Below are positions 53,759 through 63,507 of a stretch of DNA of 64,000 nucleotides, in pieces (position 1 is the first letter of the stretch; every line of letters starts with the position of its first letter). Source of the stretch: Dyadobacter subterraneus (GTDB lineage Bacteria; Bacteroidota; Bacteroidia; Cytophagales; Spirosomataceae); assembly GCF_015221875.1 (NCBI RefSeq), contig NZ_JACYGY010000001.1, positions 1,736,001-1,800,000 on the forward strand, read 5' to 3'. The notes beneath the pieces were generated by a model. The model worked only from the letters and a program-made list of their open reading frames with translations, searched no databases and was not told where the DNA came from. The position numbers and the translations under genes are program-made.

Positions 53759-56590
53759 TTATTTGGCAATCAGTACTTTATGAGTAGTTGAAATACCATT
53801 AGCACGTGATATTTTTACAAAATACATTCCTTGTGGAAAGTTGGTAAGATCAATAAAACCATTGCCAGACGCAAACGATATTGATTGGTAAACTGGTGTT
53901 CCGTTAAGATTGCTTATCGTAATATTTTTTACAGTACTATAATCCCGGATATATAATTTATCAGTCGATGGATTTGGGTAAACTGACAAATCTGAACTTG
54001 TTTCATCAAAAGTTACACTTTGAATACGGCTGAAAGCAAAAGTACCATCTTTGTCTACCATGCGTAAACGGTAAAGATTTTCTCCTGATTTTGGCTGCGT
54101 ATCTTTAAAGGAATAACTTAGAGTTGCACTGCTTTCACCATTGGAAATTATTTTTCCAATGGTATTCCAGTTTTTACTGGTTTCACTGCGCTCAATTTCA
54201 AAATAATCCGAATTAGTTTCGGAAGAAGTTGTCCATTTCAGCAATGCGAAAGGGCTTTCTGATACGTTTTTCTCCACAGTAAAACTAACAAGTGTTACCG
54301 GCAGCGGAATCGGGGCAGCCAAATTACAGCGTGCGCCGTCATTTGCAATGGAAGCAATGGAAGTTGACATCAACAGCGCTGTGTTGGACGCAGCATTGAT
54401 CCGGTAAAAATTTCCGCTGCCATTTGCAAAGACATAAAGATTACCTTCATTATCAAGGAAAGTAGCTCCAAAACCAGATTGTGCGTCGCCGGTAATACTG
54501 GCTCCGGTTGATGTAAGTGCATCTGTTTTCCTGGTTACTGTTCCCGTAGCCGGATCAAGTGTGGCCAATATTGCTGTAAAACTTTGCAGGGCGTAGAACA
54601 AGCCATCTTTTGGATTGTAGCTCCAGTCAGCTATTGCAAGTGCTGACATTGTGGTACCATACGGTGCTACTTCTGCCGCATAACCAGCCGTTGGATCTAC
54701 CAGTTTTAGATAGGTAGCCGGGCGTGCAGGATTGACATCTACCACATAGAAACTCCCGTTGTTTTGAGAATATAAAAACAAATATCCACCATTCATGACG
54801 TCTCCAACGTTATACGATATTTTGGGCAGATTTGGAATTATAAAACCCGCTACTGCGCCCGATGCGTCAATTCTTGCAACTTCATTTGTATTGGGTGCAT
54901 ATCCCCACATCAGGTTGTCAACATTGTTATATCCAATTGCATTGACGTAACGGTCCAGTGTAGCCACCGAGGTACGCACACCCGTTGTGATGTTGTACTG
55001 ATAAAGTGTTGAAGGTACGGATGATCCTGTCGACGCTACCTGATAAGAACTGGTGGTACATGAAAAAGGAACTGCTGGCGTTACCTCCGACAGATTGCAT
55101 CTTGCACCATCATTAGCACCTGATGGTGTAGAAGTTGACATAAATGTGGCCGTGTTTGAAGCGAGATTAATCTTGTAGAATTTCCCGGAACCGTTTGAGA
55201 AGGCGTAAAGATTACCTGCATTATCCAGAAAAGTAGCTCCAAAAGCAGCCGCATCGCTCGTAATATCTGCACCCGTCACGGGTGTCGACGCTATGGTAAG
55301 CTGGCCGGTTGCCGGATTGAGTGTTGTAATGGCAGCTGAACCATTTTGTAAAGTGTAGAATAGTCCGGTCTGTGGACTGTAACTCCAGTCTGTAATTCCA
55401 ATTGGAGTTATTGCTGTTCCAAAAGGAGCAGCTTCCAATGCATAAGCCGCTGTGGGATCTACCAGTTTAAGATAAGTCGCGGTGCGTGACGGATCGATAT
55501 CTACAACATAATAACTGGCTGAACCTTGTGCATAGAGAAATAAATAGCCTCCATTCAACACATCCCCTACATTATAAGCACTTTGCGGGAGATCAGGAAT
55601 GATGTATGGGGTTGTTGTGCCTGCGGCGTCTATCCGTACGACCTCATTTGTATTTGGTGCGTATCCCCAGATAAGATTATCGACATTGTTAAATCCGATC
55701 GCATTCACATAATGATCCAGAAGGGCGACGCTGTTTCTTTCACCCGTAACAATATTATATTCGTAAAGTCTTGAAAATGAGCCTTCACCAACAACCTGGT
55801 AGGAAGTGGTACTGCACGCAAATGTAACGGGATCAACTGCCAGTGGCGAAACACTTCCAATAGCAAGTGCAGAAATAGTCCCTGTTGCGGGAATCGTTCC
55901 TGTTATTGTACTTCCTTCTGTATTTCCGGTGGCATTGCCGTTTGTACTTAAACTTACCCATTGTGACCCATTCCATCCTGCCAGACGAAGATTGGCGGCA
56001 GCTGAGTAGGAGGTCAGATCCGGAATGGAAGCTGTAATATTTAATCCTGAAAATGTCCCTGCCACCGGAATCCAGTCCCAGAAGCCAGCCTGGCTTATCG
56101 AGGTTAATGAACCGCCAAGAGAAGTAATACTATGCGTTGATGCATCCGAAGGATCGCTGACCGTCCCCGGATTTCCGCTAAACCAGGCAACCGTAACTTG
56201 TGAAGTGACGGTGGACGGAGCAGAAATACTCAATGTACGCAAATCAGTCCCGTTTCCGGTAGGGAAAGTGAATGCAGCATTACCAATTTTAGAAACGTAA
56301 CCATCTACATGATTGGCATCATCTGCGGCAGTTTGTGTAGCAGCAGGACCAAATCTTAATATGCCAAAAGGAGAAGTCCGTATGGTTTTGATAATACCAG
56401 GCTGTGTGCCACTACCGCCGGTAAGGAAATTATGAGCTCCGAAAACGGTAATTTCTGCTCCACCGAAAACAGTCGTATTTCCCTGGCTTGCTTGCTGGGC
56501 GTTGGTAAATAGTGGTAATCCCAGCAAGGGAAATATTGAACTTATCCAAAACCTGCATAAGGTGCTGGAAGATTTTTTATATATTTTCAT
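53759..56590 (-). CDS. T9SS-exported protein with two tandem ~250-residue DUF6923-like repeats
   Basis: 943 residues, signal peptide to ~32 (LFTNAQ). Residues ~33-255 are a beta-rich N-domain (NTTVFGGAEITVFG; VTVAWFSGNPG). Two clearly homologous repeats follow, ~256-505 and ~510-760: both contain YVNAIGFNNVDNL / YVNAIGYNNVDNL, WGYAPNTNEV, YNVGDVLNGGYLFLY and a FGATFLDN...NLYAF block. The C-terminus has the LPVTLVSF module and a T9SS sorting domain (YPNPSTDKLYIRD ... GMYFVKISR). DUF6923 proteins are beta-propeller-like; the repeat pair may make a double propeller. Function unknown. The C-terminal module is paralogous to that of the 35701 gene. Confidence 0.9.
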   Translation of the reverse strand: MKIYKKSSSTLCRFWISSIFPLLGLPLFTNAQQASQGNTTVFGGAEITVFGAHNFLTGGSGTQPGIIKTIRTSPFGILRFGPAATQTAADDANHVDGYVSKIGNAAFTFPTGNGTDLRTLSISAPSTVTSQVTVAWFSGNPGTVSDPSDASTHSITSLGGSLTSISQAGFWDWIPVAGTFSGLNITASIPDLTSYSAAANLRLAGWNGSQWVSLSTNGNATGNTEGSTITGTIPATGTISALAIGSVSPLAVDPVTFACSTTSYQVVGEGSFSRLYEYNIVTGERNSVALLDHYVNAIGFNNVDNLIWGYAPNTNEVVRIDAAGTTTPYIIPDLPQSAYNVGDVLNGGYLFLYAQGSASYYVVDIDPSRTATYLKLVDPTAAYALEAAPFGTAITPIGITDWSYSPQTGLFYTLQNGSAAITTLNPATGQLTIASTPVTGADITSDAAAFGATFLDNAGNLYAFSNGSGKFYKINLASNTATFMSTSTPSGANDGARCNLSEVTPAVPFSCTTSSYQVASTGSSVPSTLYQYNITTGVRTSVATLDRYVNAIGYNNVDNLMWGYAPNTNEVARIDASGAVAGFIIPNLPKISYNVGDVMNGGYLFLYSQNNGSFYVVDVNPARPATYLKLVDPTAGYAAEVAPYGTTMSALAIADWSYNPKDGLFYALQSFTAILATLDPATGTVTRKTDALTSTGASITGDAQSGFGATFLDNEGNLYVFANGSGNFYRINAASNTALLMSTSIASIANDGARCNLAAPIPLPVTLVSFTVEKNVSESPFALLKWTTSSETNSDYFEIERSETSKNWNTIGKIISNGESSATLSYSFKDTQPKSGENLYRLRMVDKDGTFAFSRIQSVTFDETSSDLSVYPNPSTDKLYIRDYSTVKNITISNLNGTPVYQSISFASGNGFIDLTNFPQGMYFVKISRANGISTTHKVLIAK

Positions 56591-56652
56591 TTCTGTTGCG
56601 TTATAAGTCTATAATGATTTTCCTCTTTTCGGTTTGGAAAGTCGGTACAGCA

Positions 56653-57321
56653 TTAATTAACTATATAACATACTCCGTTTAAAGAGACATTGTGTCCGGC
56701 AGTGAATTCTGCATCAGGAAGATAAAATCCTACGGCTCCGTTTGTGTAAATGATAGGTGTGTAAATTTCCCATGCATCAGCGTGCTGAGGTCCGAAATTC
56801 CCTCCGCTTGGTCCTTGCTGTACAACTCTGGGTGTGTAACCAGCAGGGATAAGCGCTATTCTGAATTCGTTTCCGTTTTCGTTTGGAGCTAATGTTACCA
56901 AAGCGTTAATGTTGCCTTCAAGACATACAACATTACCGGTTCTCACGGCATTAACTGCAACATTAACCTGATCACTTGTATAACGGGTAGAGCCTGTCAA
57001 TAATCCAAGAGGTGCAATGGTTATGTTGCTTCTCAAAGTAAGATTTCCACTGGCATCTGCGGCAACACTCTTGTCAGTCAAGGCAGCGGCTGGTAAGGTT
57101 TTTATTTGTGCATTGCCATCAACAACAAGTTTTCCGGCATCTTTTGTGACTGCCGTTTTGTTGCCGTTTGTAGCTTCAACTTCAAGATTTGAGTTAGCTC
57201 CAATGGTTGTAGAGTTAGCTCCGATTTTCACCTGAGCGAATAACGTTGATGATGTAAAGATGATTGCAGATACCAATGTAACTGCAAAATGTTTCTTAGA
57301 AAATGGTAGTTTTCTTGTCAT
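56653..57321 (-). CDS. Secreted protein of unknown function
   Basis: About 222 residues from the ATG at 57319-57321 (MTRKLPFSKKHFAVTLV), followed by a signal peptide ending TLFAQ. Mature part begins VKIGANSTTIGANSNLEVEATNGNK, a repeat-poor beta strand pattern reminiscent of tail-fibre or autotransporter-like proteins, then ends in HNVSLNGVCYIVN. No C-terminal T9SS domain. It precedes the 943-residue T9SS gene by 62 bases on the same strand, so they may be cotranscribed and act together at the cell surface. Confidence 0.75.
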   Translation of the reverse strand: MTRKLPFSKKHFAVTLVSAIIFTSSTLFAQVKIGANSTTIGANSNLEVEATNGNKTAVTKDAGKLVVDGNAQIKTLPAAALTDKSVAADASGNLTLRSNITIAPLGLLTGSTRYTSDQVNVAVNAVRTGNVVCLEGNINALVTLAPNENGNEFRIALIPAGYTPRVVQQGPSGGNFGPQHADAWEIYTPIIYTNGAVGFYLPDAEFTAGHNVSLNGVCYIVN

Positions 57322-57535
57322 TTGAGTAAAATAGATGAGGTTTGATTGAAATTGTATCTTATTGACAGACAAGGTATTTTATATATTGTTATAAAATAAA
57401 TATGATTCCCTTGTCTCATTATTTTAGCACAAATGTAGATTGATAAACAGTATCTATTTGTAGAGTAAGCCGATGCCTTGTGTAGTAATTTCTTTGTAGA
57501 TATCGTAGTAAAATCTCTGTTTAATTGGGTGGGTC

Positions 57536-57579
57536 AAAAACAGAAAACCACCGGATCTAACCAGTGGTTTTCTGTTTTT
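57536..57579. terminator. Terminator of AraC gene
   Basis: AAAAACAGAAAACCAC (57536-57551) and GTGGTTTTCTGTTTTT (57564-57579) form a perfect 16-bp stem with a 12-base loop. The AraC gene on the minus strand stops at 57620, ~40 bases upstream. Confidence 0.85.
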
Positions 57580-57619
57580 AATATTACTGGACGAATCAAT
57601 CAGACGTCACAAAACCTGA

Positions 57620-58438
57620 TCAGGCTAATCTGGAAGGTGATATTCCAAACGCTTTTTTAAAGGCAAATGAAAAATGTGAAAAGTCTTTGAAACCGACTTC
57701 AAGATAGACGTCGGATGATCTCAGACCTTTTTCCTTGATCAAAAAATAGGCGTCGTCAAGTCTCTTTTGTTGCAGCCAGCGGTTTGGGGAAATGTGAAAT
57801 ATTTTATCAAAATCCCTTTTAAAGCCAGCCAGACTTCTGCCTGTGAGGTAGGCAAAACGGTTGAGATCTACATTAAATCTGTAATGCTCATTCATATAAG
57901 CTTCAAGATCAATCTTTCCGGGTTCGGTAAAGTCAAACAGAATATTTTTCAATTCGGGATTGGTTTCCAGCAAAATCAGAATTGCTTCTTTAACTTTTAA
58001 CGAGGTAAGCCCTTTACTGATTTCTGTTGTTCCGTTAAGATATGGAGACAATGATTCCATATAATTGGTGAACAAACGGTTAGGTTTTAAAAGCAGAGCG
58101 TTTTCGCCGGTATAGGGTTTATCCACTGTCACATTATTTTCTTCACTGATACTGCGAAGGGTATTTTGATCCATGGATATGGAAATGGATTTATACTCTC
58201 CTCCCACAGGCGGAAGTTTTACATATTTTGTCAGTTGGTTTCTACGCAGAAACCGGAAATCACCCGCTTTGAAAAGATAATTTTTTCCGTTGAGATACAT
58301 CTCGGATTCACCGGAAATAATAAAACCGAAAATGTGGTCTGCTATAAATTGCTCTCCCTCTCCGCTTTTGTGAGAGTAACAGGAGTATAAAATATGCGGA
58401 AATCTTTTGTCTTTTTCAGAAGCATTCATATTGATCAT
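57620..58438 (-). CDS. AraC family transcriptional regulator
   Basis: About 272 residues from the ATG at 58436-58438; another ATG 9 bases later is equally possible, and a longer frame to 58498 is less likely. The N-terminal cupin part (FIADHIFGFIISGESEMYLNGKNYLF) and C-terminal AraC HTH (FAYLTGRSLAGFKRDFDKIFHISPNRWLQQKRLDDA ... YLEVGFKDFSHFSFAFKKAFG) are clear. It follows the SDR gene at 58534-59421 on the same strand, 95 bases downstream. It probably controls that SDR or another enzyme of its pathway; the ligand is unknown. Confidence 0.9.
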   Translation of the reverse strand: MINMNASEKDKRFPHILYSCYSHKSGEGEQFIADHIFGFIISGESEMYLNGKNYLFKAGDFRFLRRNQLTKYVKLPPVGGEYKSISISMDQNTLRSISEENNVTVDKPYTGENALLLKPNRLFTNYMESLSPYLNGTTEISKGLTSLKVKEAILILLETNPELKNILFDFTEPGKIDLEAYMNEHYRFNVDLNRFAYLTGRSLAGFKRDFDKIFHISPNRWLQQKRLDDAYFLIKEKGLRSSDVYLEVGFKDFSHFSFAFKKAFGISPSRLA

Positions 58439-58533
58439 GCATGATGAGAATAGTGATCGGCTTTCTGATTTCAGCCGGAACTGAATGCCTGCCGCCAATC
58501 ACTATTCATCAACAAATTTTTTTACTGAAAGAT

Positions 58534-59421
58534 TTATTTTTCCGCTGACTCTGTAAATTGCTTGCCAAGTTCGGTTTCCAGGAAATTAACAGCCTCATGA
58601 TGATCTGTGGAGATACTGACTGACAACCATTTTTCCATTTCTGCGGTTCTGGCTGCGTCGGCGAGTTTTAAGATGCCTATGGCTTCACTTCCTAATACCA
58701 GATGAACGGGAGGTTCGGGGTGTTCAATCAGGTCAACCATTACTTTGGCTGCCTTTTCCGGATCACCCATCGGAATAAAATTGCCGCTTGAAATAAAGTC
58801 GGCTCTCTGATCCACTGTTTTTTCATATCCTTCAATTTTAGGAGCATAACTCATAGATGCGCCAGCCCAATCTGTACGAAATCCGCCTGGTTCTACACAG
58901 GTTACAAAAATTCCCAATGGAGAAACTTCCTTTGCCAAAGCCTCGCTAAAACCACCCAGACCGAATTTTGCCGCCTGATACATCGTTAAACCCGCATTTC
59001 CTACACGTCCGCCAATGGAACTTATTTGCAGAATTCGTCCGGAACGTTGCTTGCGCATATGCGGTAAAACGGCACGGGTAATTTCAATAGGCGCATATAA
59101 ATTTGTATCAAGCTGACTTCTGAATTGCTCATCCGTAAATGCTTCTGCGGCGCCGATAATTCCAAATCCTGCATTGTTCACCAATACATCTATTCTGCCG
59201 AAATGAGCTGTGGCATCGGCGACAGACTGGTAAATTTCTTCAAGGTTAGTTACGTCAAGTTTTACCGGGAAAATCTGCTCGGGATACTTTTCCAACAAAT
59301 CATTTAATTGTCCCGTATTTCTGGCGGTTGCTACAACTTTATCTCCTTTTTCAAGAACTGCTTCTGTCAGGTTACGTCCCAATCCGCGGGAGCTTCCTGT
59401 AATAAACCATACCTTTGTCAT
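58534..59421 (-). CDS. Short-chain dehydrogenase/reductase
   Basis: 295 residues from the ATG at 59419-59421 (MTKVWFITGSSRGLG). Cofactor motif TGSSRGLGRNL, NNAGFGIIG, Ser in ISSIGGRVG and catalytic YQAAKFG. It belongs to the large SDR group that reduces ketones or sugar carbonyls; substrate unknown. It resembles the 17835 SDR (both have NNAG(F/Y)G and AMEAF/AAEAF). An AraC gene lies downstream on the same strand, repeating the SDR-AraC arrangement seen at 17835-19613. Confidence 0.93.
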   Translation of the reverse strand: MTKVWFITGSSRGLGRNLTEAVLEKGDKVVATARNTGQLNDLLEKYPEQIFPVKLDVTNLEEIYQSVADATAHFGRIDVLVNNAGFGIIGAAEAFTDEQFRSQLDTNLYAPIEITRAVLPHMRKQRSGRILQISSIGGRVGNAGLTMYQAAKFGLGGFSEALAKEVSPLGIFVTCVEPGGFRTDWAGASMSYAPKIEGYEKTVDQRADFISSGNFIPMGDPEKAAKVMVDLIEHPEPPVHLVLGSEAIGILKLADAARTAEMEKWLSVSISTDHHEAVNFLETELGKQFTESAEK

Positions 59422-59641
59422 TGTTTCTGTTTTTATTTTGTAAGACAAAGGTAGAGTGGATTACCAACGATCTTTTTGTTCAAAAGCTCAGATTATTTTG
59501 TTGAAAAGCTCAATTTTTGATCCTAAAATAATTTCTAGACGTGATAACCCATTTTTTGACGATGATGACTCGAATTATTACCGAGCATTTATAAACGTTT
59601 GAATTCTGGTTAGTGTTCTGTCCTACTTTGGTTATAAGTTT

Positions 59642-60283
59642 TCAGCTGCATGTTCCTGTCTCATTAACCAGCATAAGGTTGCGCAGTTCCAGAACATTAT
59701 TCACTTTCAGTTTTTTGAGGATTCTCATTTTAATAGTACTGATCGTGGACGTTTTTCTGTCAAAGATTTGTGCGATTTCAGAAATATTTACACCCTGACA
59801 AATATATTGGGCTATTTCATATTCATGGAAAGTGAGATTGCTGTTTTCCTTTAACCTGGTCGTTTTTTCAAAGGCGGACACATCACGGTTTGTGCCCAAA
59901 ATTTCTTTGCACAAATACCGGTTTCCAATCAATACATCCGTAATGCATTCGATCAATTCTGATTCGTCATTTTGTTTGGAAAGATAGCCCATAACACCAG
60001 CCTTCAAAAATGAAATTGCCAGGTAGGGGCGGGGCTCTTCGTCGTACACAATGATTGGTCCAAATGCATCTTTATTATCTAGATTGTTCAGAAAACGAAG
60101 ATTTCCGGCGTTGGAATCAGGATTAATTCCAAGAATTGTCACGTCACTTTTTGCATTGGTTTTCAGAAAAGAGGTCATGCAGGATGATTCCAGGATCAAT
60201 ATATCATTGAAGTTATCCTTGAGTAAAGCATTCAGGCCGATACGCATAACCGGATGTTTATCCACGAGGGCAATAGTTATCAT
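59642..60283 (-). CDS. LuxR/NarL-type response regulator with degenerate receiver
   Basis: 213 residues. The C-terminal GerE/LuxR HTH is typical (LTFHEYEIAQYICQGVNISEIAQIFDRKTSTISTIKMRILKKLKVNN). The N-terminus has the receiver fold (MITIALVDKHPVMRIGLNALL; GYLSK with the conserved Lys), but the phosphoacceptor Asp expected after strand 3 is Gly52 (TILGINPDSN) and the conserved Thr/Ser of strand 4 is Asp (VYDEE). So it probably does not accept phosphate in the normal way and may act as a pseudo-receiver responding to another signal or constitutively. No kinase gene adjoins it. Confidence 0.88.
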   Translation of the reverse strand: MITIALVDKHPVMRIGLNALLKDNFNDILILESSCMTSFLKTNAKSDVTILGINPDSNAGNLRFLNNLDNKDAFGPIIVYDEEPRPYLAISFLKAGVMGYLSKQNDESELIECITDVLIGNRYLCKEILGTNRDVSAFEKTTRLKENSNLTFHEYEIAQYICQGVNISEIAQIFDRKTSTISTIKMRILKKLKVNNVLELRNLMLVNETGTCS

Positions 60284-60884
60284 CTTAAAGAGGGGTTATT
60301 TAAATTTTTAAGCTGGCACTTGCAATGCTATTCAGTCTCTACGACAATGCCGTAAGGTGAGTCATGCGCAACATTTATAATTTCAAACTGATGGTTAGTC
60401 AGCAGCATTCATTCCGATGAAATGAAGAATTAATCATTTCATCAGCTTTTTCCATACCATAATATGCTGTCTGTAACCAGGCAGTAAAATGCTTCATTTA
60501 CAGCGACAAAAAATTTCCGTCCCCCGGAAATAATTGGCAATAAATTGACAATCTCGACCAGTGATCCGAATTACAAATACGAAAGCAATATAAGTGGCAT
60601 CATCCTGACGTCAGACAAGACCTATGCCGCTAAATTATTTATGCTGCTTGAGTTACTTCAAATTAAAGTCCAGTTATAGATTTTACTATTGAAAACCAGA
60701 GATTTAAATGAAAAAAGTGTAGCTATTCTGAGAGGGTTAAGATGAGGCGGTTTCAAATAATTTTTCATGATAATTTAAATTAAGTAAAGTGAGAAATATC
60801 TATTATAAAGATATGTAATAATTTATAGGAAATCAATTTAGTAACCTTTTCCAACCAGATTTAGAATTATTCGAAAGAATCATC
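60284..60884. other. 600-base intergenic region with one orphan open frame
   Basis: An open frame of 63 codons without start (60488-60679, plus strand; ...TISTSDPNYKYESNISGIILTSDK) might be a gene relic but shows no recognisable family. Otherwise AT-rich with no clear hairpin or promoter pair. Confidence 0.35.
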
Positions 60885-62942
60885 TTACCTGTTTTTCGTC
60901 CGATTTATAACAGGAAATTGAGAAATTCGCAGTTTGGTACAGCCATAGGGAACAAGAATTATATCTTCCTCTTCGGGGCTGTTTTCCATATTGTAAATCT
61001 TGCTGAAGGGAATCGGGCCGGCCATTTCGTTGTATAGTTTCCATGATGGAATCCGCCTTGCTTTTGATCTCATAATTAGTGGCGCATTTTCAAGATTCCA
61101 TGGATAATTTGTCGTTACACCAGTTTTTTCAATCTTAAAAAGATCATCCAGTTTTTCTTCCGGGACTTTGAAAATTCCAAAATTCCAAGGTGTAGTGGGA
61201 CGGATTTCCATGTAAGATTTACCATAATCCACCGGATCTTTTTCATTCACAATATTTTTACTTTCCTCACCGATTTTTAATGCATAAGTAATCGGGCCGC
61301 GTTCAACGGAGATAGAATTTTCAAACCACTCGTTCTGGAAAATATGCATGGGCAACGATAATTCTACCACATCACCAGACTTCCATTGACGGTTAATTCT
61401 TACAATTTGCTGTCCTTTGCTTTCCTGAATGATCTTACCATTCACTTTAATTACGCCCGTTTTACACCATGCGGGAATACGCAGGTGAAAGGGAAAAGAA
61501 AGTGCTTTTACTTTTTCATCAGTCGTTAAAGTGAATCTGATATTTTCTTCAAACGGATAATTTGTTTCTTCTTTAAATGATATTTCCGTTCCATTCGCGA
61601 CCTTCATTTTTACCTCGCTGGGAGAATAAACCAAAGCAGCAACACCCTGATCTGCCGTAGCGTACCATAAATTTTGTGTGAATTTTGGCCAGCCCTGATG
61701 CATGTTTGAAGTACAGCACGGATAACCCGTTAGCAATCCGTAACAGAGATCCGTTCCTCCATGATTATCAGCAAAATTCCGCATCAGACGTGTTGCCATA
61801 ACCTGGTTGGCCTGCTGAAAATATTGTCTGCCCATGTAATCGTCTGTTACCTGCACTGGCAATGCGTTGAAAGCGATTTTTTCAATTTTATCCGCATAGT
61901 CAACATCTCCTGTAATTTCCAGCGTGCTTTCCAGGGAAAACATCATTTCAACTGCGCTGCATAATTCAGATCCCTGTGTTGGATTATTACCATGTAAGGC
62001 TTCGTCGCCGCCGTACAAACCGTGCGCCAGACCGTTAAATTTTCGCAAATCCTGAAAACCCTTTTTTGTTGCATCCAGATATTTTTGTTCCGGATGATGC
62101 TGATAATAGACTACCGGCTCCTTGATTCCCTGCGCCAGATTTACGCAATGAATGCTTCCCGATGTCGATAGAAGATTGGTGTTTAAAAATGCATTTGTAT
62201 AATCAAAAGTCTGTTTATGAAGAAGGTCACCAAGATCAAGTAAAAATTTATCACCTGTAATATTGTACAGCCAGTACACGACCATCAGATTATCTCCGGC
62301 TCTGAATTTGGCCCAATAAGTCCAGTGGTCAAGCGGATTTTTTGGAAGTTCTTTGAGTTGATATTTGAAATATTCCGTCATCAAAGTAATAACCCGCTGA
62401 TCGCCCGTCGCGGAATAATACTGTTTTAAGATTTTCAGCATAACCATTTTCGGCCACCAGTCACGACTGTTATCTCTTTGCAATCCTGCTTCGCTTTCGT
62501 AATCCTTAGATGGCCCAAAATATCCATCCGGCTGACGGCTGTTTATGGCCCATTCTACCCAGGGTTTTGTTTTGGCAATCAAATCTTTATCGTCAAGAAT
62601 ATACGCCAGCGGCAAAAGTCCGTCGATCCAGTATGGGCCACGTTCCCATTGATCGCCATCGCCTCCAAGCCAGCCATTTCTCTGGTTCATGACAAGCGGA
62701 TATAGGCTATCGAGATTTCCCGTTGCACCATTTTTTTGGCGCACAAGCATTTCTTTAAGCCAGCCTTGCGGTTTAATTGAACCCAAAGGCAATTCCAGAT
62801 ACGTATTCTGACGCAAGGGAGCACGGCTGTTTACATAGTTCGCGTTTTGAATATGTTTTTTTGGCATTTGCCCAAAAGCAAAAATGGAAAAACCGGATAG
62901 GAAAAGTGCCAGCGTATATTTTTTTGTCGTTTGCGAACTCAT
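60885..62942 (-). CDS. Secreted GH127-like (DUF1680) beta-L-arabinofuranosidase
   Basis: 685 residues with a signal peptide (LALFLSGFSIFAFGQ). The catalytic (alpha/alpha)6 barrel of the GH127 family is suggested by GPYWIDGLLPLAYILDDKDL, NSRQPDGYFG, and by GYPCCTSNMHQGWPKF, where the Cys pair near residue 410 corresponds to the zinc/catalytic Cys of GH127. The C-terminal region is beta-rich. The family (DUF1680) includes GH127, GH142 and GH146 enzymes that remove L-arabinofuranose from plant glycans. The gene is isolated from the PUL at the left edge, although an L-arabinose isomerase family member is encoded there. Confidence 0.88.
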   Translation of the reverse strand: MSSQTTKKYTLALFLSGFSIFAFGQMPKKHIQNANYVNSRAPLRQNTYLELPLGSIKPQGWLKEMLVRQKNGATGNLDSLYPLVMNQRNGWLGGDGDQWERGPYWIDGLLPLAYILDDKDLIAKTKPWVEWAINSRQPDGYFGPSKDYESEAGLQRDNSRDWWPKMVMLKILKQYYSATGDQRVITLMTEYFKYQLKELPKNPLDHWTYWAKFRAGDNLMVVYWLYNITGDKFLLDLGDLLHKQTFDYTNAFLNTNLLSTSGSIHCVNLAQGIKEPVVYYQHHPEQKYLDATKKGFQDLRKFNGLAHGLYGGDEALHGNNPTQGSELCSAVEMMFSLESTLEITGDVDYADKIEKIAFNALPVQVTDDYMGRQYFQQANQVMATRLMRNFADNHGGTDLCYGLLTGYPCCTSNMHQGWPKFTQNLWYATADQGVAALVYSPSEVKMKVANGTEISFKEETNYPFEENIRFTLTTDEKVKALSFPFHLRIPAWCKTGVIKVNGKIIQESKGQQIVRINRQWKSGDVVELSLPMHIFQNEWFENSISVERGPITYALKIGEESKNIVNEKDPVDYGKSYMEIRPTTPWNFGIFKVPEEKLDDLFKIEKTGVTTNYPWNLENAPLIMRSKARRIPSWKLYNEMAGPIPFSKIYNMENSPEEEDIILVPYGCTKLRISQFPVINRTKNR

Positions 62943-63101
62943 TCGTAATATTTAGGAAAGCCAAAGTCCAATTTAGGGAAAAAAGCCAGAATAGGATAAT
63001 ATCTAACGGTGGATTTAGTCGTCCTCATTTATATTTCATCTCTTCTGATTACACATTTGTATTTTTGCTACTTTGCACAAAGTATATTAAAGCAATTTGT
63101 C

Positions 63102-63443
63102 ATGGCATTTATAAATTTCAATTCGGGTAAAGTTGTGCAGATATGGGATGGCATTTCCGGTACGCTGGCACATACGGAGAACTCGACTTTTGGCTATTTT
63201 ACAATTCAAAACGGTACAGATTTACCGGAGCACAGTCATATTCACGAACAGTGCTGCCACGTTCTGGAAGGTGAGCTTGAATTCAATATTAACGGAGAAA
63301 TACAATTACTGACAAAAGGTATGGCGGCGTTCATACCATCAATGGCACCGCATTCAGCCAAAGCTTTAACTGAATGTAAGGTAATTGACTGCTTCACCCC
63401 GGTTCGTGAAGATTTTGTAGCATTAGAAAAACAACAGTCCTGA
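63102..63443 (+). CDS. Cupin-domain protein
   Basis: 113 residues from the ATG at 63102 (MAFINFNSGKVVQIWDG); the longer frame from 63009 begins in unconvincing sequence. One cupin barrel: GTDLPEHSHIHEQCCHVLEGELEF carries the two His and the Glu/Gln of the first metal motif, and IPSMAPHSAKALTECKVIDCF is the second. Cupins of this size bind small sugars or organic acids; no enzyme activity can be assigned. A TATTTTTG element (63060-63067) lies 34 bases upstream. Confidence 0.85.
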   Translation: MAFINFNSGKVVQIWDGISGTLAHTENSTFGYFTIQNGTDLPEHSHIHEQCCHVLEGELEFNINGEIQLLTKGMAAFIPSMAPHSAKALTECKVIDCFTPVREDFVALEKQQS

Positions 63444-63507
63444 TTTGTAAAAGCGGTCACAATCTTTAAAATATTCTATTTTCGATTTTGACCGTTATTG
63501 CTGGTAT

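Noticed and set aside
54300..55830. Tandem DNA repeat of ~750 bases
   Set aside because: Explained by the duplicated DUF6923-like protein domain, not a mobile element.
60488..60679. Open frame ...TISTSDPNYKYESNISG...
   Set aside because: No start codon, no recognisable family and ordinary intergenic composition; kept only as a note.
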